This document shows positions 8,024 to 17,586 of a DNA stretch of 64,000 nucleotides, piece by piece. Position 1 is the first letter of the stretch. Every line of letters starts with the position of its first letter. The translations under genes and the position numbers were made by a program. The notes below the pieces were generated by a model. The model saw nothing but the letters and a program-made list of their open reading frames with translations, did no database searches and was not told the origin of the DNA. Source of the stretch: Christiangramia fulva (GTDB taxonomy: Bacteria > Bacteroidota > Bacteroidia > Flavobacteriales > Flavobacteriaceae); assembly GCF_003024155.1 (NCBI RefSeq), contig NZ_CP028136.1:2604001-2668000 (forward strand). Reading direction: 5' to 3'.

Positions 8024-9291
8024 TGAAAGCTGAAATTGTTACCATTGGTGACGAGATACTCATTGGCCAGATTGTAGATACCAATTCGGTTTTTATTGCC
8101 CAAGAACTTACCAAAATTGGAATTTCTGTTCATCAAATCACTTCCATTCAGGATGAACGTGAGCACATATTAAAAACCATAGAGGGAGCAATGCTCCGTG
8201 CAGATATTGTGATCATGACCGGTGGACTGGGGCCCACCAAAGACGATATTACCAAAAAATGTCTCTGTGAATTCTTTGATGATGAACTGGAGCTAAACAA
8301 AGATGTCCTCAAGCATATCAAAGAGCTTTTCGATAAGTATATAGAAACTCCCTTTTCCGATCTTAATCGCGATCAGGCCCTTTTGCCAAAAAAAGCTACA
8401 GTGCTCCATAATGAATATGGAACCGCTGCTGGTATGTGGTTCGAGAAAGACGGAAAAGTAGTGATCTCCCTTCCGGGAGTACCTTTCGAAATGAAGGAAC
8501 TCATCACCAGAGAAGTGGTTCCGCGCCTGATGCAGAATTTTTCGCGGGAATATATTATTTATAAAACGGTGGTTACCTACGGGGTGGGTGAAAGTGAAAT
8601 TGCGCGTCGTATTGAGGACTGGGAAAACAACCTGCCTGAAGGTATTAAGCTGGCTTATCTTCCAAATCTTGGAAAGGTGCGCTTACGGCTTACTGCTAAA
8701 GGAGATAATGAGCAGAACCTCAGAAATGCCATTGAGAATCAGATAACCAGTCTGCACGAGTTTATTGGAGACATTATTTCCGGCTATGAAGAAGATGAAC
8801 CTTTAGAAGTCGCTATTGGCAGGCTTCTGGCTCAGAATAGCTGGAAGCTTTCAACTGCTGAAAGTTGTACTGGTGGAAGGCTGGCTACCAAGTTTTCAAA
8901 AGCTCCGGGCTCTTCGGCATCTTTCAGCGGAAGCGTGGTTTGTTATGCAACACCATCTAAAACCGAACTTTTAGGTGTTTCAGAAAAACTGATCGAAGAA
9001 AAGTCTGTGGTCAGTGCAGAAGTCGCTCAGGCCATGGCCAAAGGAGCCCGCGAAAAATTTCACACCGAATTTTCCATAGCGACAACGGGAAATGCCGGGC
9101 CCACAAAAGGAGATAGCGATGCTGAAGTTGGGACGGTGTTTATTGCCATTGCGACTCCGCAGAAAGTGTTCAGTGAAGAATTCAATTTTGGGAACCACCG
9201 CGAAAAAGTGATAGGAAAAGCGGTTAATAAGGCCATGAAAATGCTTCAGGAAGCCATTTTTGAATACCGCGAGAACCTGGAACAGAAATAA
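8023..9291 (+). CDS. cinA: CinA family protein (nicotinamide-nucleotide amidohydrolase / damage-inducible protein)
   Basis: A 422-residue two-domain protein. The N-terminal MoCF-like domain (1-170) has [19 protein letters not shown] and [13 protein letters not shown]. The C-terminal PncC-type domain (about 255-415) has [33 protein letters not shown], and [20 protein letters not shown]. The latter domain deamidates NMN in NAD recycling in studied homologues; the former may hydrolyse ADP-ribose-type compounds. Both signatures and the length are standard. It starts on the last base of the HPt stop codon and is the final gene of the operon. Confidence 0.95.
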   Translation: MKAEIVTIGDEILIGQIVDTNSVFIAQELTKIGISVHQITSIQDEREHILKTIEGAMLRADIVIMTGGLGPTKDDITKKCLCEFFDDELELNKDVLKHIKELFDKYIETPFSDLNRDQALLPKKATVLHNEYGTAAGMWFEKDGKVVISLPGVPFEMKELITREVVPRLMQNFSREYIIYKTVVTYGVGESEIARRIEDWENNLPEGIKLAYLPNLGKVRLRLTAKGDNEQNLRNAIENQITSLHEFIGDIISGYEEDEPLEVAIGRLLAQNSWKLSTAESCTGGRLATKFSKAPGSSASFSGSVVCYATPSKTELLGVSEKLIEEKSVVSAEVAQAMAKGAREKFHTEFSIATTGNAGPTKGDSDAEVGTVFIAIATPQKVFSEEFNFGNHREKVIGKAVNKAMKMLQEAIFEYRENLEQK

Positions 9292-9428
9292 TCCCGAAAA
9301 ATTCTTTAAATCAAACTTGAAATTTAGATTTTAATTTTTTATTCTTAAAAAGTGGAAGTCATATATACCGGGTGCTGCGAGATTTTTTATGCCTGTAGAG
9401 AAGCCTCGAAATATTTTTTTTCAATTAG

Positions 9429-9459
9429 TTGTCTGTTAGGTAAAAAAATCGTTAATTTG
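9429..9459 (+). promoter_or_regulatory. Promoter of the ribosomal protein block
   Basis: TTG at 9429-9431 and TTAATTTG at 9452-9459 are separated by 20 bp, close to the Bacteroidota -33/-7 arrangement. The rpmB ATG is 36 bp downstream. Confidence 0.55.
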
Positions 9460-9495
9460 CAGCCTGTTTTGAAATAACGAGAAAAGTATAGAGCA

Positions 9496-9735
9496 ATGTC
9501 AAGAGTTTGTGAACTTACCGGGAAAAGAGCAATGGTTGGGAACAATGTTTCTCACGCTATGAACAAGACCAAACGTAAATTCAATGCGAATTTGGTTAAA
9601 AAACGTTTTTACATCCCTGAAGAAGACAGATGGGTAACTTTAAAAGTATCTACATCTGCGTTAAAAGATATTAACAAGAAAGGAATCTCTGCCGTGATCA
9701 AAGAGGCCAGAGCTAAAGGATTTCTTAAGAAATAA
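9496..9735 (+). CDS. rpmB: 50S ribosomal protein L28
   Basis: A 79-residue protein matching L28: VCELTGKRAMVGNNVSHAMN, KTKRKFNANLVKKRFYIPEE, and WVTLKVSTSALKDINKKG. Only one cysteine is present, so it is the zinc-free (C-minus) form. It is a structural protein of the large subunit. It opens the conserved Bacteroidota block rpmB-rpmG-DUF4295-ftsY, with 21 bp to rpmG. Confidence 0.98.
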   Translation: MSRVCELTGKRAMVGNNVSHAMNKTKRKFNANLVKKRFYIPEEDRWVTLKVSTSALKDINKKGISAVIKEARAKGFLKK

Positions 9736-9756
9736 TTCCGATAAAAAACATTCACA

Positions 9757-9939
9757 ATGGCAAAGAAAGGTAACAGAGTTCAGGTAATCCTTGAATGTAC
9801 AGAACATAAAGCATCTGGACAACCAGGTACTTCAAGATATATCACAACCAAGAATAAAAAGAACACTCCAGACAGACTTGAGTTGAAGAAATTCAACCCG
9901 GTTCTTAAGAAGATGACTGTTCATAAAGAAATAAAATAA
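9757..9939 (+). CDS. rpmG: 50S ribosomal protein L33
   Basis: A 60-residue L33: [40 protein letters not shown], then [13 protein letters not shown]. It has a single cysteine and so lacks the zinc site of C-plus L33. It lies between rpmB and the DUF4295 gene with an 8-bp gap to the latter. Confidence 0.97.
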   Translation: MAKKGNRVQVILECTEHKASGQPGTSRYITTKNKKNTPDRLELKKFNPVLKKMTVHKEIK

Positions 9940-9947
9940 TATAAGTC

Positions 9948-10100
9948 ATGGCAAAGAAATCAGTAGCAAGTATTCAAACAGGATCTAAAAGGCTTACCAA
10001 AGCTATCAAAATGGTAAAGTCTGAGAAAACCGGTGCCTATACTTTCGTGGAGCAGATCATGGCTCCTGAAGATGTAAACGACTTTTTGAAACAAAAATAA
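9948..10100 (+). CDS. DUF4295 family small basic protein
   Basis: A 50-residue protein (MAKKSVASIQTGSKRLTKAI, then KMVKSEKTGAYTFVEQIMAP and EDVNDFLKQK). It is lysine-rich and always found between rpmG and ftsY in Bacteroidota, from memory of the family. Its size, charge and place suggest a ribosome-associated protein. No catalytic motif is visible. A strong terminator follows within 30 bp. Confidence 0.9.
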   Translation: MAKKSVASIQTGSKRLTKAIKMVKSEKTGAYTFVEQIMAPEDVNDFLKQK

Positions 10101-10126
10101 TCGTTTAACAGCGAGTAAAATCATAT

Positions 10127-10165
10127 AAAAAAGCCGTTCGGATTTATCTGGACGGCTTTTTTCTT
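10127..10165 (+). terminator. Rho-independent terminator after the DUF4295 gene
   Basis: AAAAGCCGT and ACGGCTTTT pair around a loop of about 15 nt and are followed by TTTTTTCTTTTT. It separates the ribosomal protein genes from ftsY, which may therefore need its own promoter or readthrough. Confidence 0.85.
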
Positions 10166-10236
10166 TTTGTGTATATTTATGGCCCTAAAAAGAAAAGCCG
10201 TGGAGGCTTCTTTGTTTTAAAAAACCTGCCGAAATA

Positions 10237-11190
10237 ATGAGTTTATTTAAAAAGATATTTTCTAAGGAAAAAAAGGAAAACCTCGATAAAGGACTGGAAA
10301 AATCAAAAACCAGTTTCTTTGATAAAATGAGCAAGGCCGTTGCCGGAAAATCGAAGGTCGACGATGAGGTGCTTGATGAACTTGAAGAAGTGCTGGTGAG
10401 AAGTGATGTAGGTGTTGCTACAACCATTAAGATCATCAACAGAATAGAAGAGCGCGTGGCCCGTGATAAATATGTTGGCACCGATGAACTAAACAAAATT
10501 CTTCGCGAAGAGATCGCCGCCTTGCTTTCAGAAAATAATACAGGCGAGTATGCCGAACTTGATATTCCTGCCGATAAAAGGCCTTATGTGATCATGGTCG
10601 TGGGAGTGAATGGGGTTGGAAAAACTACTACTATCGGAAAACTTGCACATCAGTTTAAAAGTCAGGGTAAAAAAGTGGTTTTAGGCGCAGCCGATACCTT
10701 CCGTGCAGCCGCGATCGACCAGCTTCAGATCTGGGCCGATAGAACCGGCGTTCCAATCATCAAACAGAAAATGGGTAGTGATCCGGCTTCCGTGGCGTTT
10801 GATACCATTCAGCATGCCGTAAAAATGGACGCCGATGTGGTTTTAATCGATACCGCGGGTCGACTTCATAATAAAGTGAACTTGATGAAAGAGCTTTCCA
10901 AGGTGAAAAGGGTGATGCAGAAGACCATTGCTGAAGCTCCTCATGAGGTTTTGCTGGTTCTGGACGGGTCTACCGGCCAGAATGCGTTTGAACAGGCAAA
11001 ACAATTTACCGCAGCTACTGAAGTCACTTCTCTTGCAGTTACCAAACTCGACGGTACGGCTAAAGGCGGAGTGGTAATAGGCATCAGCGATCAGTTTAAA
11101 ATTCCTGTGAAGTATATTGGAGTGGGAGAAGGGGTTGAAGATCTTCAGGTATTTAATAAATATGAATTTGTAGATTCCTTCTTTAAATAA
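10237..11190 (+). CDS. ftsY: Signal recognition particle receptor FtsY
   Basis: A 317-residue SRP GTPase with a short acidic/basic N-terminal region (1-45) instead of a long A domain. The NG domain follows: the P-loop GVNGVGKTTTIGKLA at 123-137, DTFRAAAIDQLQIWADR, DTAGRLHNKVNLMKEL (G3), and TKLDGTAKGGVVIGI (G4). It receives ribosome-SRP complexes at the inner membrane, feeding the translocon and YidC. It lies 5 bp upstream of the amidase gene, so the two may be cotranscribed. Confidence 0.97.
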   Translation: MSLFKKIFSKEKKENLDKGLEKSKTSFFDKMSKAVAGKSKVDDEVLDELEEVLVRSDVGVATTIKIINRIEERVARDKYVGTDELNKILREEIAALLSENNTGEYAELDIPADKRPYVIMVVGVNGVGKTTTIGKLAHQFKSQGKKVVLGAADTFRAAAIDQLQIWADRTGVPIIKQKMGSDPASVAFDTIQHAVKMDADVVLIDTAGRLHNKVNLMKELSKVKRVMQKTIAEAPHEVLLVLDGSTGQNAFEQAKQFTAATEVTSLAVTKLDGTAKGGVVIGISDQFKIPVKYIGVGEGVEDLQVFNKYEFVDSFFK

Positions 11191-11195
11191 TTTAT

Positions 11196-12836
11196 ATGAA
11201 AAAATCAGTACTTCTTTTGCTCATGGCCTTTGCGATGCTGGCCTGTAAAAACGACTCGCAAAACGATCAGGAAAATATACAAACTGAAACCGATTCTACC
11301 GATACGGTTAAGGAAATGGAATTCAAGGTCGTCGACTCCAAATATATCAATAATGACAGCCTTTGGATGCCTTTTGAAAGCGCGCTAGCCAATTTTTCTG
11401 AAACCCGATACAACGAAGTAAAAGACCTGGTTTTTGAAAAGCCTATTCCCGAAATCCAGGAAGCGGTTAAAAGCGGAAAACTTAGTTACGAAGAAATCGC
11501 TCTTTTTTACCTTAAGAGAATCAAAAAGTACGACCGCAACAATGAGCTTTCCCTGAATTCGGTGATCGCTCTGAATCCTGATCTACTGAAAGAAGCCCGC
11601 GAAAAAGACGAACAGCTTAAAAAAAATCCCGATCATAATCCTATTTACGGAATTCCGGTATTGTTGAAAGATAATATCGATGCCGAAGGAATGCCTACTA
11701 CGGCCGGGGCTGCTGCCCTTCAGGAGAACAATGCCAACGACGCCGTTATTGTAAAGCGTTTAAGGGAAAACGGTGCTCTTATTTTAGGAAAAGCGAATCT
11801 GAGCGAATGGGCTTATTTCTTTTGCGGCGAATGTCCCAGCGGATATTCTGCCGTGGGTGGGCAAACTCTTAACCCTTATGGAAGAAAGATACTCGATACC
11901 GGGGGGTCCAGCTCGGGAAGTGGTGTCGCCGTGGCAGCTAATTTAGCTCCGGTAGCCGTTGGTTCAGAGACGTCGGGATCTATCCTTTCTCCGTCAAGCC
12001 AGAATTCGGTTGTTGGTTTAAAACCTACTATCGGACTTCTTAGCCGTGGCGGAATTGTTCCAATCTCAAGCACCCTCGATACTCCAGGCCCGATGACCAA
12101 ATTTGTGGTTGATAATGCTATTTTGCTTTCCGCTATGACTGGTATTGATAAAAAAGATCCTGCTTCGGCAGCTGCAGGCAAAGATGCCCGGGACTATTAT
12201 AAAGACTTAAAAGAAGTCGTTCTTACCGGAAAACGCTTTGGTGCCATCAAAGCTCTTATGAAAGATACTTTGTATATGCGCGCCGTCAACGATCTTAAAA
12301 ATGCAGGTGCCGAAATTGTGGAATTTGAGGCAGAAGATATCGATCTTCCAAATTTCACCAGATTGCTCAACCTCGATATGAAAAAGGATCTTCCCGCTTA
12401 TTTTCAGAATTATGGCGGCGATGTGGATTTTGAAAATGTGGGTGATGTTGTGGAATATAATAATCAGGATTCGTTAAAAAGAGCTCCTTACGGGCAGGCC
12501 CTTTTTCTCGGAATTCTCAAAGATTCGGCAACTGCTGAAGAATTCGCGGCCATAAAAGATACCTTGCGACGAAATGGAACCCGTTTCTTTGAAAAGCCAA
12601 TGAAAGAACACAATCTTGATGCGGTCCTTTCCATCAATAACTATCATGCGGGTTACGCGGCGGTGGCTAAATATCCGGCGATTACCGTACCAATGGGTTA
12701 CAGCAGCGATAATCATGCTCCCGAAGGACTCACTTTTATAGGAAGACCTTTTACCGAGCAACAATTGTTGAACTGGGCCTATACTTTTGAACAAACCACG
12801 AATCGCAGACAAACCCCAGACAATTATAATGAGTAA
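11196..12836 (+). CDS. Amidase signature family lipoprotein
   Basis: A 546-residue protein with a lipoprotein signal peptide; the lipobox gives C17 (FAMLAC). The amidase signature domain spans about 85-540. K158 in GIPVLLKDNID is the catalytic lysine. The Gly/Ser-rich loop is GGSSSGSGVAVAANL at 236-250. S262 in GSETSGSILSPSS is the likely nucleophile. It would cleave a carboxamide in the periplasm or at the cell surface; the substrate is unknown. It follows ftsY closely and overlaps the next small membrane protein gene by 8 bp. It is not GatA: it has a signal peptide and no gat neighbours. Confidence 0.88.
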   Translation: MKKSVLLLLMAFAMLACKNDSQNDQENIQTETDSTDTVKEMEFKVVDSKYINNDSLWMPFESALANFSETRYNEVKDLVFEKPIPEIQEAVKSGKLSYEEIALFYLKRIKKYDRNNELSLNSVIALNPDLLKEAREKDEQLKKNPDHNPIYGIPVLLKDNIDAEGMPTTAGAAALQENNANDAVIVKRLRENGALILGKANLSEWAYFFCGECPSGYSAVGGQTLNPYGRKILDTGGSSSGSGVAVAANLAPVAVGSETSGSILSPSSQNSVVGLKPTIGLLSRGGIVPISSTLDTPGPMTKFVVDNAILLSAMTGIDKKDPASAAAGKDARDYYKDLKEVVLTGKRFGAIKALMKDTLYMRAVNDLKNAGAEIVEFEAEDIDLPNFTRLLNLDMKKDLPAYFQNYGGDVDFENVGDVVEYNNQDSLKRAPYGQALFLGILKDSATAEEFAAIKDTLRRNGTRFFEKPMKEHNLDAVLSINNYHAGYAAVAKYPAITVPMGYSSDNHAPEGLTFIGRPFTEQQLLNWAYTFEQTTNRRQTPDNYNE

Positions 12837-13113
12837 ACTTAGAGATCGCTATCTTTCAACTATTTCGAAGATCATTTTCTTTTATTCGGTTTTTTATATC
12901 GTGATGAAGGTACTGGCGATCTTTCAGGGAGCCTGGATTTGGGCAAATCTGATCCTCACAATCCCTTATCTCATTTTCGCCTTAATAGGCGGCTATATGT
13001 TCAAAAGGAATTCCTATAGTTGGATCTACGTGATCGCGGGGATTATTTTGATAAGCGTGGTGCGTTATTTTGAAAAGGAATGGATGATGCAGCTGCACCT
13101 GTATTTTCAATAA
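12829..13113 (+). CDS. Small three-helix membrane protein, unknown function
   Basis: A 94-residue protein starting MSKLRDRYLSTISKIIFFYS. Three hydrophobic segments are visible at about 14-32, 37-54 and 61-79, and the C-terminus is amphipathic (YFEKEWMMQLHLYFQ). The ATG at 12829 overlaps the last 8 bp of the amidase gene, so translational coupling is likely. I chose it over an in-frame upstream start lying inside the amidase. I do not recognise the family. Confidence 0.7.
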   Translation: MSKLRDRYLSTISKIIFFYSVFYIVMKVLAIFQGAWIWANLILTIPYLIFALIGGYMFKRNSYSWIYVIAGIILISVVRYFEKEWMMQLHLYFQ

Positions 13114-13218
13114 TTTACCTGACTCAAAATCGCTTGATTTTAAACTTTCAATGGCGATTGGTGTCAAAATTATATACTAGAACTTCATTTAATTTAAAAA
13201 TTAATTTCCATTGAATTT

Positions 13219-16200
13219 ATGAGAAAAATTTTCTTTGCGATTTTTATCGCTTTTCTGGCCTTAACTATGAGTGCTCAGGAAGATGTGCATTGGCTGCGAT
13301 ATCCCAGTATCTCTCCTGATGGTAAGACCATTATTTTTGGATATATGGGCAATCTCTATCGCGTAAATACAAGTGGTGGTGTAGCAACTCCTGTCACCAC
13401 CGGCGATGCTTACGATATGCGTCCGGTGTGGAGCAGTGATGGCAAAACCCTTGCCTTTGCCAGTGATCGGTATGGCAATTTTGATGTTTATACAATGCCT
13501 GCCGAAGGCGGAACTCCTGTTAGGATAACCTACAACAGCAGTGATGACTATCCCTATGACTTTACTCCTGATAATCAGGAAGTCCTTTTCGGGAGCGGAA
13601 GGAACGCCCCTGCTAAAAGCGTGAGATTTCCCAGCCCCGGACTTTTCAATAATTTATATACAATTCCTGTAAAAGGAGGTCGCCCGGTTCTGCTGTCTGC
13701 AGCTGGGGCTGAAGAAGCTACCTACAATAACGACGGCTCAAAACTGGTTTTCCAGGATAGGAAAGGCTATGAGGATGCATTCAGAAAGCATCATACGTCA
13801 GCAGTTACGCGCGATGTTTGGTTATATGATATTAATAATAATTTATACGATCAGTTAAGTACTTTTAAAGGGGAGAACCGTGAACCGGTTTTTAGTTCTG
13901 ATGGAACTTCGGTTTATTTTCTGAATGAAAAAGATGGTACTCAAAACCTATACAAGATGCCTGTAAGTGGTGGTTCAGAAACACAACTTACAACTTTTAA
14001 GGATTTTCCGGTTCGACATCTAAGTATTTCTAATGATGACCTGATCTCGTTTACCTGGCAAGGTGATGTTTATACTTTGAGTCCGGGTGGAACGCCTCAA
14101 AAACTGAATATTCAGGTTAATGATGATGCGGGTTATGAACCGATTGAAAATATGGATATCAATACGGTAACTGAATTTGCGGTGAGTCCAAATAACAAAG
14201 AGATCGCGTTTGTAAACAGAGGTGAGGTTTTTGTAACCGGCGTTGATGATTCCCGCACCAAACGAATAACCAATACCCCGGAGCAGGAGCGCATGATCAG
14301 CTGGTCTCCTGATGGAAAAACACTACTTTTTTCCGGAGAAAGAGACGGTAGCTGGAATGTATATAAAGTTACTTTAACACATCCTGAAGAAGAATATTTC
14401 TATGCTTCTACCGTATTGAATACTGAGCCTATTATTGCCACCGAGGCAGAAGAATTTCAGCCAAAATATTCACCTGACGGAAAGAAGATCGCTTTTATAG
14501 AGGAGCGAAATATCCTGGTTATAAAGGATCTTGACAGCAAGAAGAAAACTACTGTTTTTCCGGAAGGCAGAAACTATTCTTACAGTGACGGCGACTGGTT
14601 TTACCAGTGGAGCCCTGATAGCCGGTGGCTGCTGGTAGATGATCAGAAAGGTTATGTTTTCAACAACAATACCGCCCTTATAAAAGCCGATGGATCGGGT
14701 GAGATTTTCCACCCGGTAAATAGCGGCTTTGGTGAAAGCAATCCTAAGTGGGCTATGAAAGGGAAAATGATGACCTATGAAAGTAGTAAGGAAGGGCGAC
14801 GTTCACTGGCAATGCAGGGAAGTTCAGAGGTTGATATTTACGGTGTATTTTTCGACCAGGAGGCCTACGATAAATATATGCTCAGCAAGGAAGAATATGA
14901 ACTTCTGAACGATCGTGAGCAGAAGGAAAAAGTAGAGCAGGAGAAAAAAGCAAAAGAAGAGGAAAATAAAAAGTCAAAGAAGAAAAATGACGAGAAGAAA
15001 GAAGAGCCTCTTCAGCTTAATCTTAAAAACCTTGAGCAGCGAAGAGAAAAACTAACAATTAACAGCTCGAGCATTAGCGATTATGTATTGAATAAAGATG
15101 CGAGTAAGGTATACTATCTTTCCTCGTTTGAAAAGGGCTATGACCTTTGGGTGACTGAACCGCGAACTCGCGAGACTAAAATTCTTGCCAAACTTGGTGG
15201 ATCTCCCAGTGGTATTGAGATTAGTGATGATGATAAGACCTTATTTTTGAGCAATAATGGCAAACTGGTAAAAGTTGATACCGAAAGCGGAAAAGTGACG
15301 AATATCGAGATTGCCGGCGATATGATGGTGAATGCCGCTGCAGAAAGGGAATACATCTTCAATCATGCCTGGAGACAGGTGAAGAAGAAATTCTATGATC
15401 CCAATTTACATGGAGTTGACTGGAAAATGTATAAAGAGGAATATTCAAAATTCCTTCCGTACATCAATAACAACTATGATTTTCAGGAATTATTGAGCGA
15501 GCTTCTTGGAGAACTCAACGCCTCACATACCGGCGGTAGATATCGTCCTGAAAACAATGGTATGAAAACAGCCTCTTTCGGATTGCTTTATGATGAAACC
15601 TATACTGGTAACGGAATTAAAGTTTCTGAAGTGATCGCCGGCGGACCGCTCGACAAAGCCAAAAGCCGAATTAAAGCTGGTGATATCATAACTAAGATTA
15701 ACGGTGAGGAGATTGGCAGCGAGGAGAACTGGAATAAATATTTGCTCAATCTTGAGGATAAAAATGTGCTTTTGAGCGTGAAAAGTGGGGACGCAACTTT
15801 CGAAGAAAAGCTCAAGCCTATCTCGGTTAATGAGGAAAGCGGATTGATGTATCGCCGCTGGGTCAATATGATGGAACACAAGGTAGATTCGCTGAGCAAT
15901 GGCCAGTTGGGTTATCTTCACATCCGCGGTATGAACGATAGCAGTTTCAGGGATGTTTACGAAAGTGCCCTGGGAAAAAATCTCAGTAAAAAAGCGCTTG
16001 TGGTCGATACCCGCTTTAATGGGGGTGGATGGCTACACGATGACCTGAATACTTTCTTAAGCGGCGAGGAATATCTGAAATTTTCTCCGCAGGGTCATAT
16101 TGTGAAAGGTGGCGAGCCTATGACGCGATGGACCAAACCGAGTATCGTGGTGATGAGCGAAAGCAATTATAGCGACGCGTTTATCTTCCCTTATATCTAC

Positions 16201-16464
16201 AAACAAAATGGAATAGGAAAGCTGGTTGGAATGCCGGTTGCCGGTACTGGTACTGCCGTTTGGTGGGAACGCCAGATAGATCCGACGATCGTTTTTGGAA
16301 TTCCTATGATTGGAACCATTGGTGACGAGGGTAGACCTACCGAAAACCTTCAGCTTGAACCGGATATTTTGGTACCGCTACCTTATAAGGCATTCCTAAA
16401 TGGAAAGGATACGCAAATTCAGGCCGCTGTGAATGAACTTCTTAAAGAGGTGAATCAGGAATAA
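13219..16464 (+). CDS. Tricorn-like S41 family protease with beta-propeller and PDZ domain
   Basis: A 1081-residue secreted protein with signal peptide (FFAIFIAFLALTMSAQ). Residues 25-540 are PD40/WD40-like repeats (YPSISPDGKTIIFGYMGN, RPVWSSDGKTLAFASDRYGN, ISWSPDGKTLLFSGERDG). A Lys/Glu-rich linker follows near 570-600. The C1-like region has the histidine in LNASHTGGRY. The PDZ domain is near 785-870 (IKVSEVIAGGPLDKAKSRIK). The S41 core contains the likely nucleophile serine in SNYSDAF and the glutamate in GDEGRPTEN. It probably degrades peptides in the periplasm. No operon partner is evident; a 128-bp structured repeat follows the stop codon. Confidence 0.9.
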   Translation: MRKIFFAIFIAFLALTMSAQEDVHWLRYPSISPDGKTIIFGYMGNLYRVNTSGGVATPVTTGDAYDMRPVWSSDGKTLAFASDRYGNFDVYTMPAEGGTPVRITYNSSDDYPYDFTPDNQEVLFGSGRNAPAKSVRFPSPGLFNNLYTIPVKGGRPVLLSAAGAEEATYNNDGSKLVFQDRKGYEDAFRKHHTSAVTRDVWLYDINNNLYDQLSTFKGENREPVFSSDGTSVYFLNEKDGTQNLYKMPVSGGSETQLTTFKDFPVRHLSISNDDLISFTWQGDVYTLSPGGTPQKLNIQVNDDAGYEPIENMDINTVTEFAVSPNNKEIAFVNRGEVFVTGVDDSRTKRITNTPEQERMISWSPDGKTLLFSGERDGSWNVYKVTLTHPEEEYFYASTVLNTEPIIATEAEEFQPKYSPDGKKIAFIEERNILVIKDLDSKKKTTVFPEGRNYSYSDGDWFYQWSPDSRWLLVDDQKGYVFNNNTALIKADGSGEIFHPVNSGFGESNPKWAMKGKMMTYESSKEGRRSLAMQGSSEVDIYGVFFDQEAYDKYMLSKEEYELLNDREQKEKVEQEKKAKEEENKKSKKKNDEKKEEPLQLNLKNLEQRREKLTINSSSISDYVLNKDASKVYYLSSFEKGYDLWVTEPRTRETKILAKLGGSPSGIEISDDDKTLFLSNNGKLVKVDTESGKVTNIEIAGDMMVNAAAEREYIFNHAWRQVKKKFYDPNLHGVDWKMYKEEYSKFLPYINNNYDFQELLSELLGELNASHTGGRYRPENNGMKTASFGLLYDETYTGNGIKVSEVIAGGPLDKAKSRIKAGDIITKINGEEIGSEENWNKYLLNLEDKNVLLSVKSGDATFEEKLKPISVNEESGLMYRRWVNMMEHKVDSLSNGQLGYLHIRGMNDSSFRDVYESALGKNLSKKALVVDTRFNGGGWLHDDLNTFLSGEEYLKFSPQGHIVKGGEPMTRWTKPSIVVMSESNYSDAFIFPYIYKQNGIGKLVGMPVAGTGTAVWWERQIDPTIVFGIPMIGTIGDEGRPTENLQLEPDILVPLPYKAFLNGKDTQIQAAVNELLKEVNQE

Positions 16465-16484
16465 TAAAGAGTTAATCTTCTTAA

Positions 16485-16612
16485 GAAGCCGCGAAAAAAG
16501 GAAATTTTGTCATTCTGAATTTATTTCAGAAACTGGCAAATTTGAAAAACGAAATTATAAAAGACCCTTAAACAAGTTAAGGTTGAAGATTTCGGACTTT
16601 TTTCGCGGTTTC
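16485..16612. repeat. 128-bp structured repeat element A
   Basis: A 16-bp terminal inverted repeat (16485-16500 and 16597-16612, one G/A difference) encloses 96 bp. Inside are two smaller hairpins, TTCTGAA/TTCAGAA and CCTTAA/TTAAGG, so the RNA would fold as a branched structure. The motif at 16509-16529 (GTCATTCTGAATTTATTTCA followed by G) is closely matched at the same offset in element B at 48988-49115, which has the same length but different arms. The T-rich flank suggests it also ends the protease transcript. Confidence 0.7.
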
Positions 16613-16628
16613 TTTTATTTTTGAAATT

Positions 16629-17492
16629 ATGAATAACTCGGCTTTTCCTTCCGAAGTATATCTAAATGGCAGCTGGCTAAAAACCGAAGAGGCCAAAATA
16701 TCAGTATTTGATCGTGGGTTTATGCACGGTGATGGTATTTATGAAGTCACCCCTTTTTATAATGGCATGGCTTTTTTGCTGGAAGACCACCTGGAAAGAC
16801 TCAATTACTGCCTTGAGCAAATTGGACTGAATTTCGATACTTCTGAAATCAAAAATCTCGTTTACGAAGCTTTGGAGCGCGCTGGACTCTCAAATTCTGA
16901 TGCTGCTGTTTATATGCAGATCAGTCGGGGAATGGCTCCAAGAACTCATTTTATTCCAAACGATATTCAGCCTACTTTTTTGATGTATGCGTTCCCGGCC
17001 ACCTTGGAAGGCTTTGAAAATAAGAGCTGGAAAGTGCTATTATCTAAAGACCTTCGCTGGCATCGCTGTGACATCAAAACTACGTCCTGGCTGGCTAATA
17101 CCATGGCCAATTCAAAATCTCATGAACTCGGCCTAAATGAAACTATTCTCTATCGGGACCAGGTAATTACCGAAGGTTCACATTCTTCCATCTTTTTTAT
17201 TAAAGGAAATTCTATTTATACCCATCCCGAAGGACCTGCTATTCTTTTGGGGATCACGCGTAAATTTGTGATTGGACTTTGCCGGGAACTCGGTATTGAA
17301 ATTAGGGAAAAACCTGTTCTTTTATCTGAAATCGGAAATATTGATGAGATCTTCTGTACCGGCACCACCACCCAGATCATGCAGGTAAATGAGATGATTT
17401 TTGAAGGAAAATCGGTATTTAAAAATTGCCGGAAAAGTGAAACTCTTAAAAAACTTCAATCGGCATTTAAGGAAAAAACTTTAAAACTCTAG
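16629..17492 (+). CDS. Class IV aminotransferase (D-amino acid / branched-chain aminotransferase-like)
   Basis: A 287-residue fold-type IV PLP enzyme of normal length. VFDRGFMHGDGIYEVTPFYN is the conserved N-terminal segment. The PLP lysine lies in CDIKTTSWLANTMANSKSHE, and the cofactor loop is ITEGSHSSIFFIKG. FCTGTTTQIMQVNEM closes the active site. It is closest in style to D-amino acid aminotransferases, but branched-chain aminotransferase or aminodeoxychorismate lyase cannot be excluded. A TATTTTTG element ends 5 nt before the ATG. The gene lies between repeat element A and rimO. Confidence 0.85.
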   Translation: MNNSAFPSEVYLNGSWLKTEEAKISVFDRGFMHGDGIYEVTPFYNGMAFLLEDHLERLNYCLEQIGLNFDTSEIKNLVYEALERAGLSNSDAAVYMQISRGMAPRTHFIPNDIQPTFLMYAFPATLEGFENKSWKVLLSKDLRWHRCDIKTTSWLANTMANSKSHELGLNETILYRDQVITEGSHSSIFFIKGNSIYTHPEGPAILLGITRKFVIGLCRELGIEIREKPVLLSEIGNIDEIFCTGTTTQIMQVNEMIFEGKSVFKNCRKSETLKKLQSAFKEKTLKL

Positions 17493-17561
17493 GCTTTTAA
17501 TGCATTTTATATTTAACTCATAGTCAAATTCATTAGCTTCTTTATTTCTAATTTTAGATTG

Positions 17562-17569
17562 TATCTTTG
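17562..17569 (+). promoter_or_regulatory. Promoter -7 element for rimO
   Basis: TATCTTTG is an exact TAnnTTTG match, 17 bp before the rimO ATG. No good -33 TTG is seen. Confidence 0.5.
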
Positions 17570-17586
17570 CACTCCTAAATTTTAGT

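Noticed and set aside
9292-9495. Small RNA or tRNA in the spacer before rpmB
   Set aside because: Only weak CGAG/CTCG pairing is visible and no tRNA signature; the ribosomal promoter explains the region.
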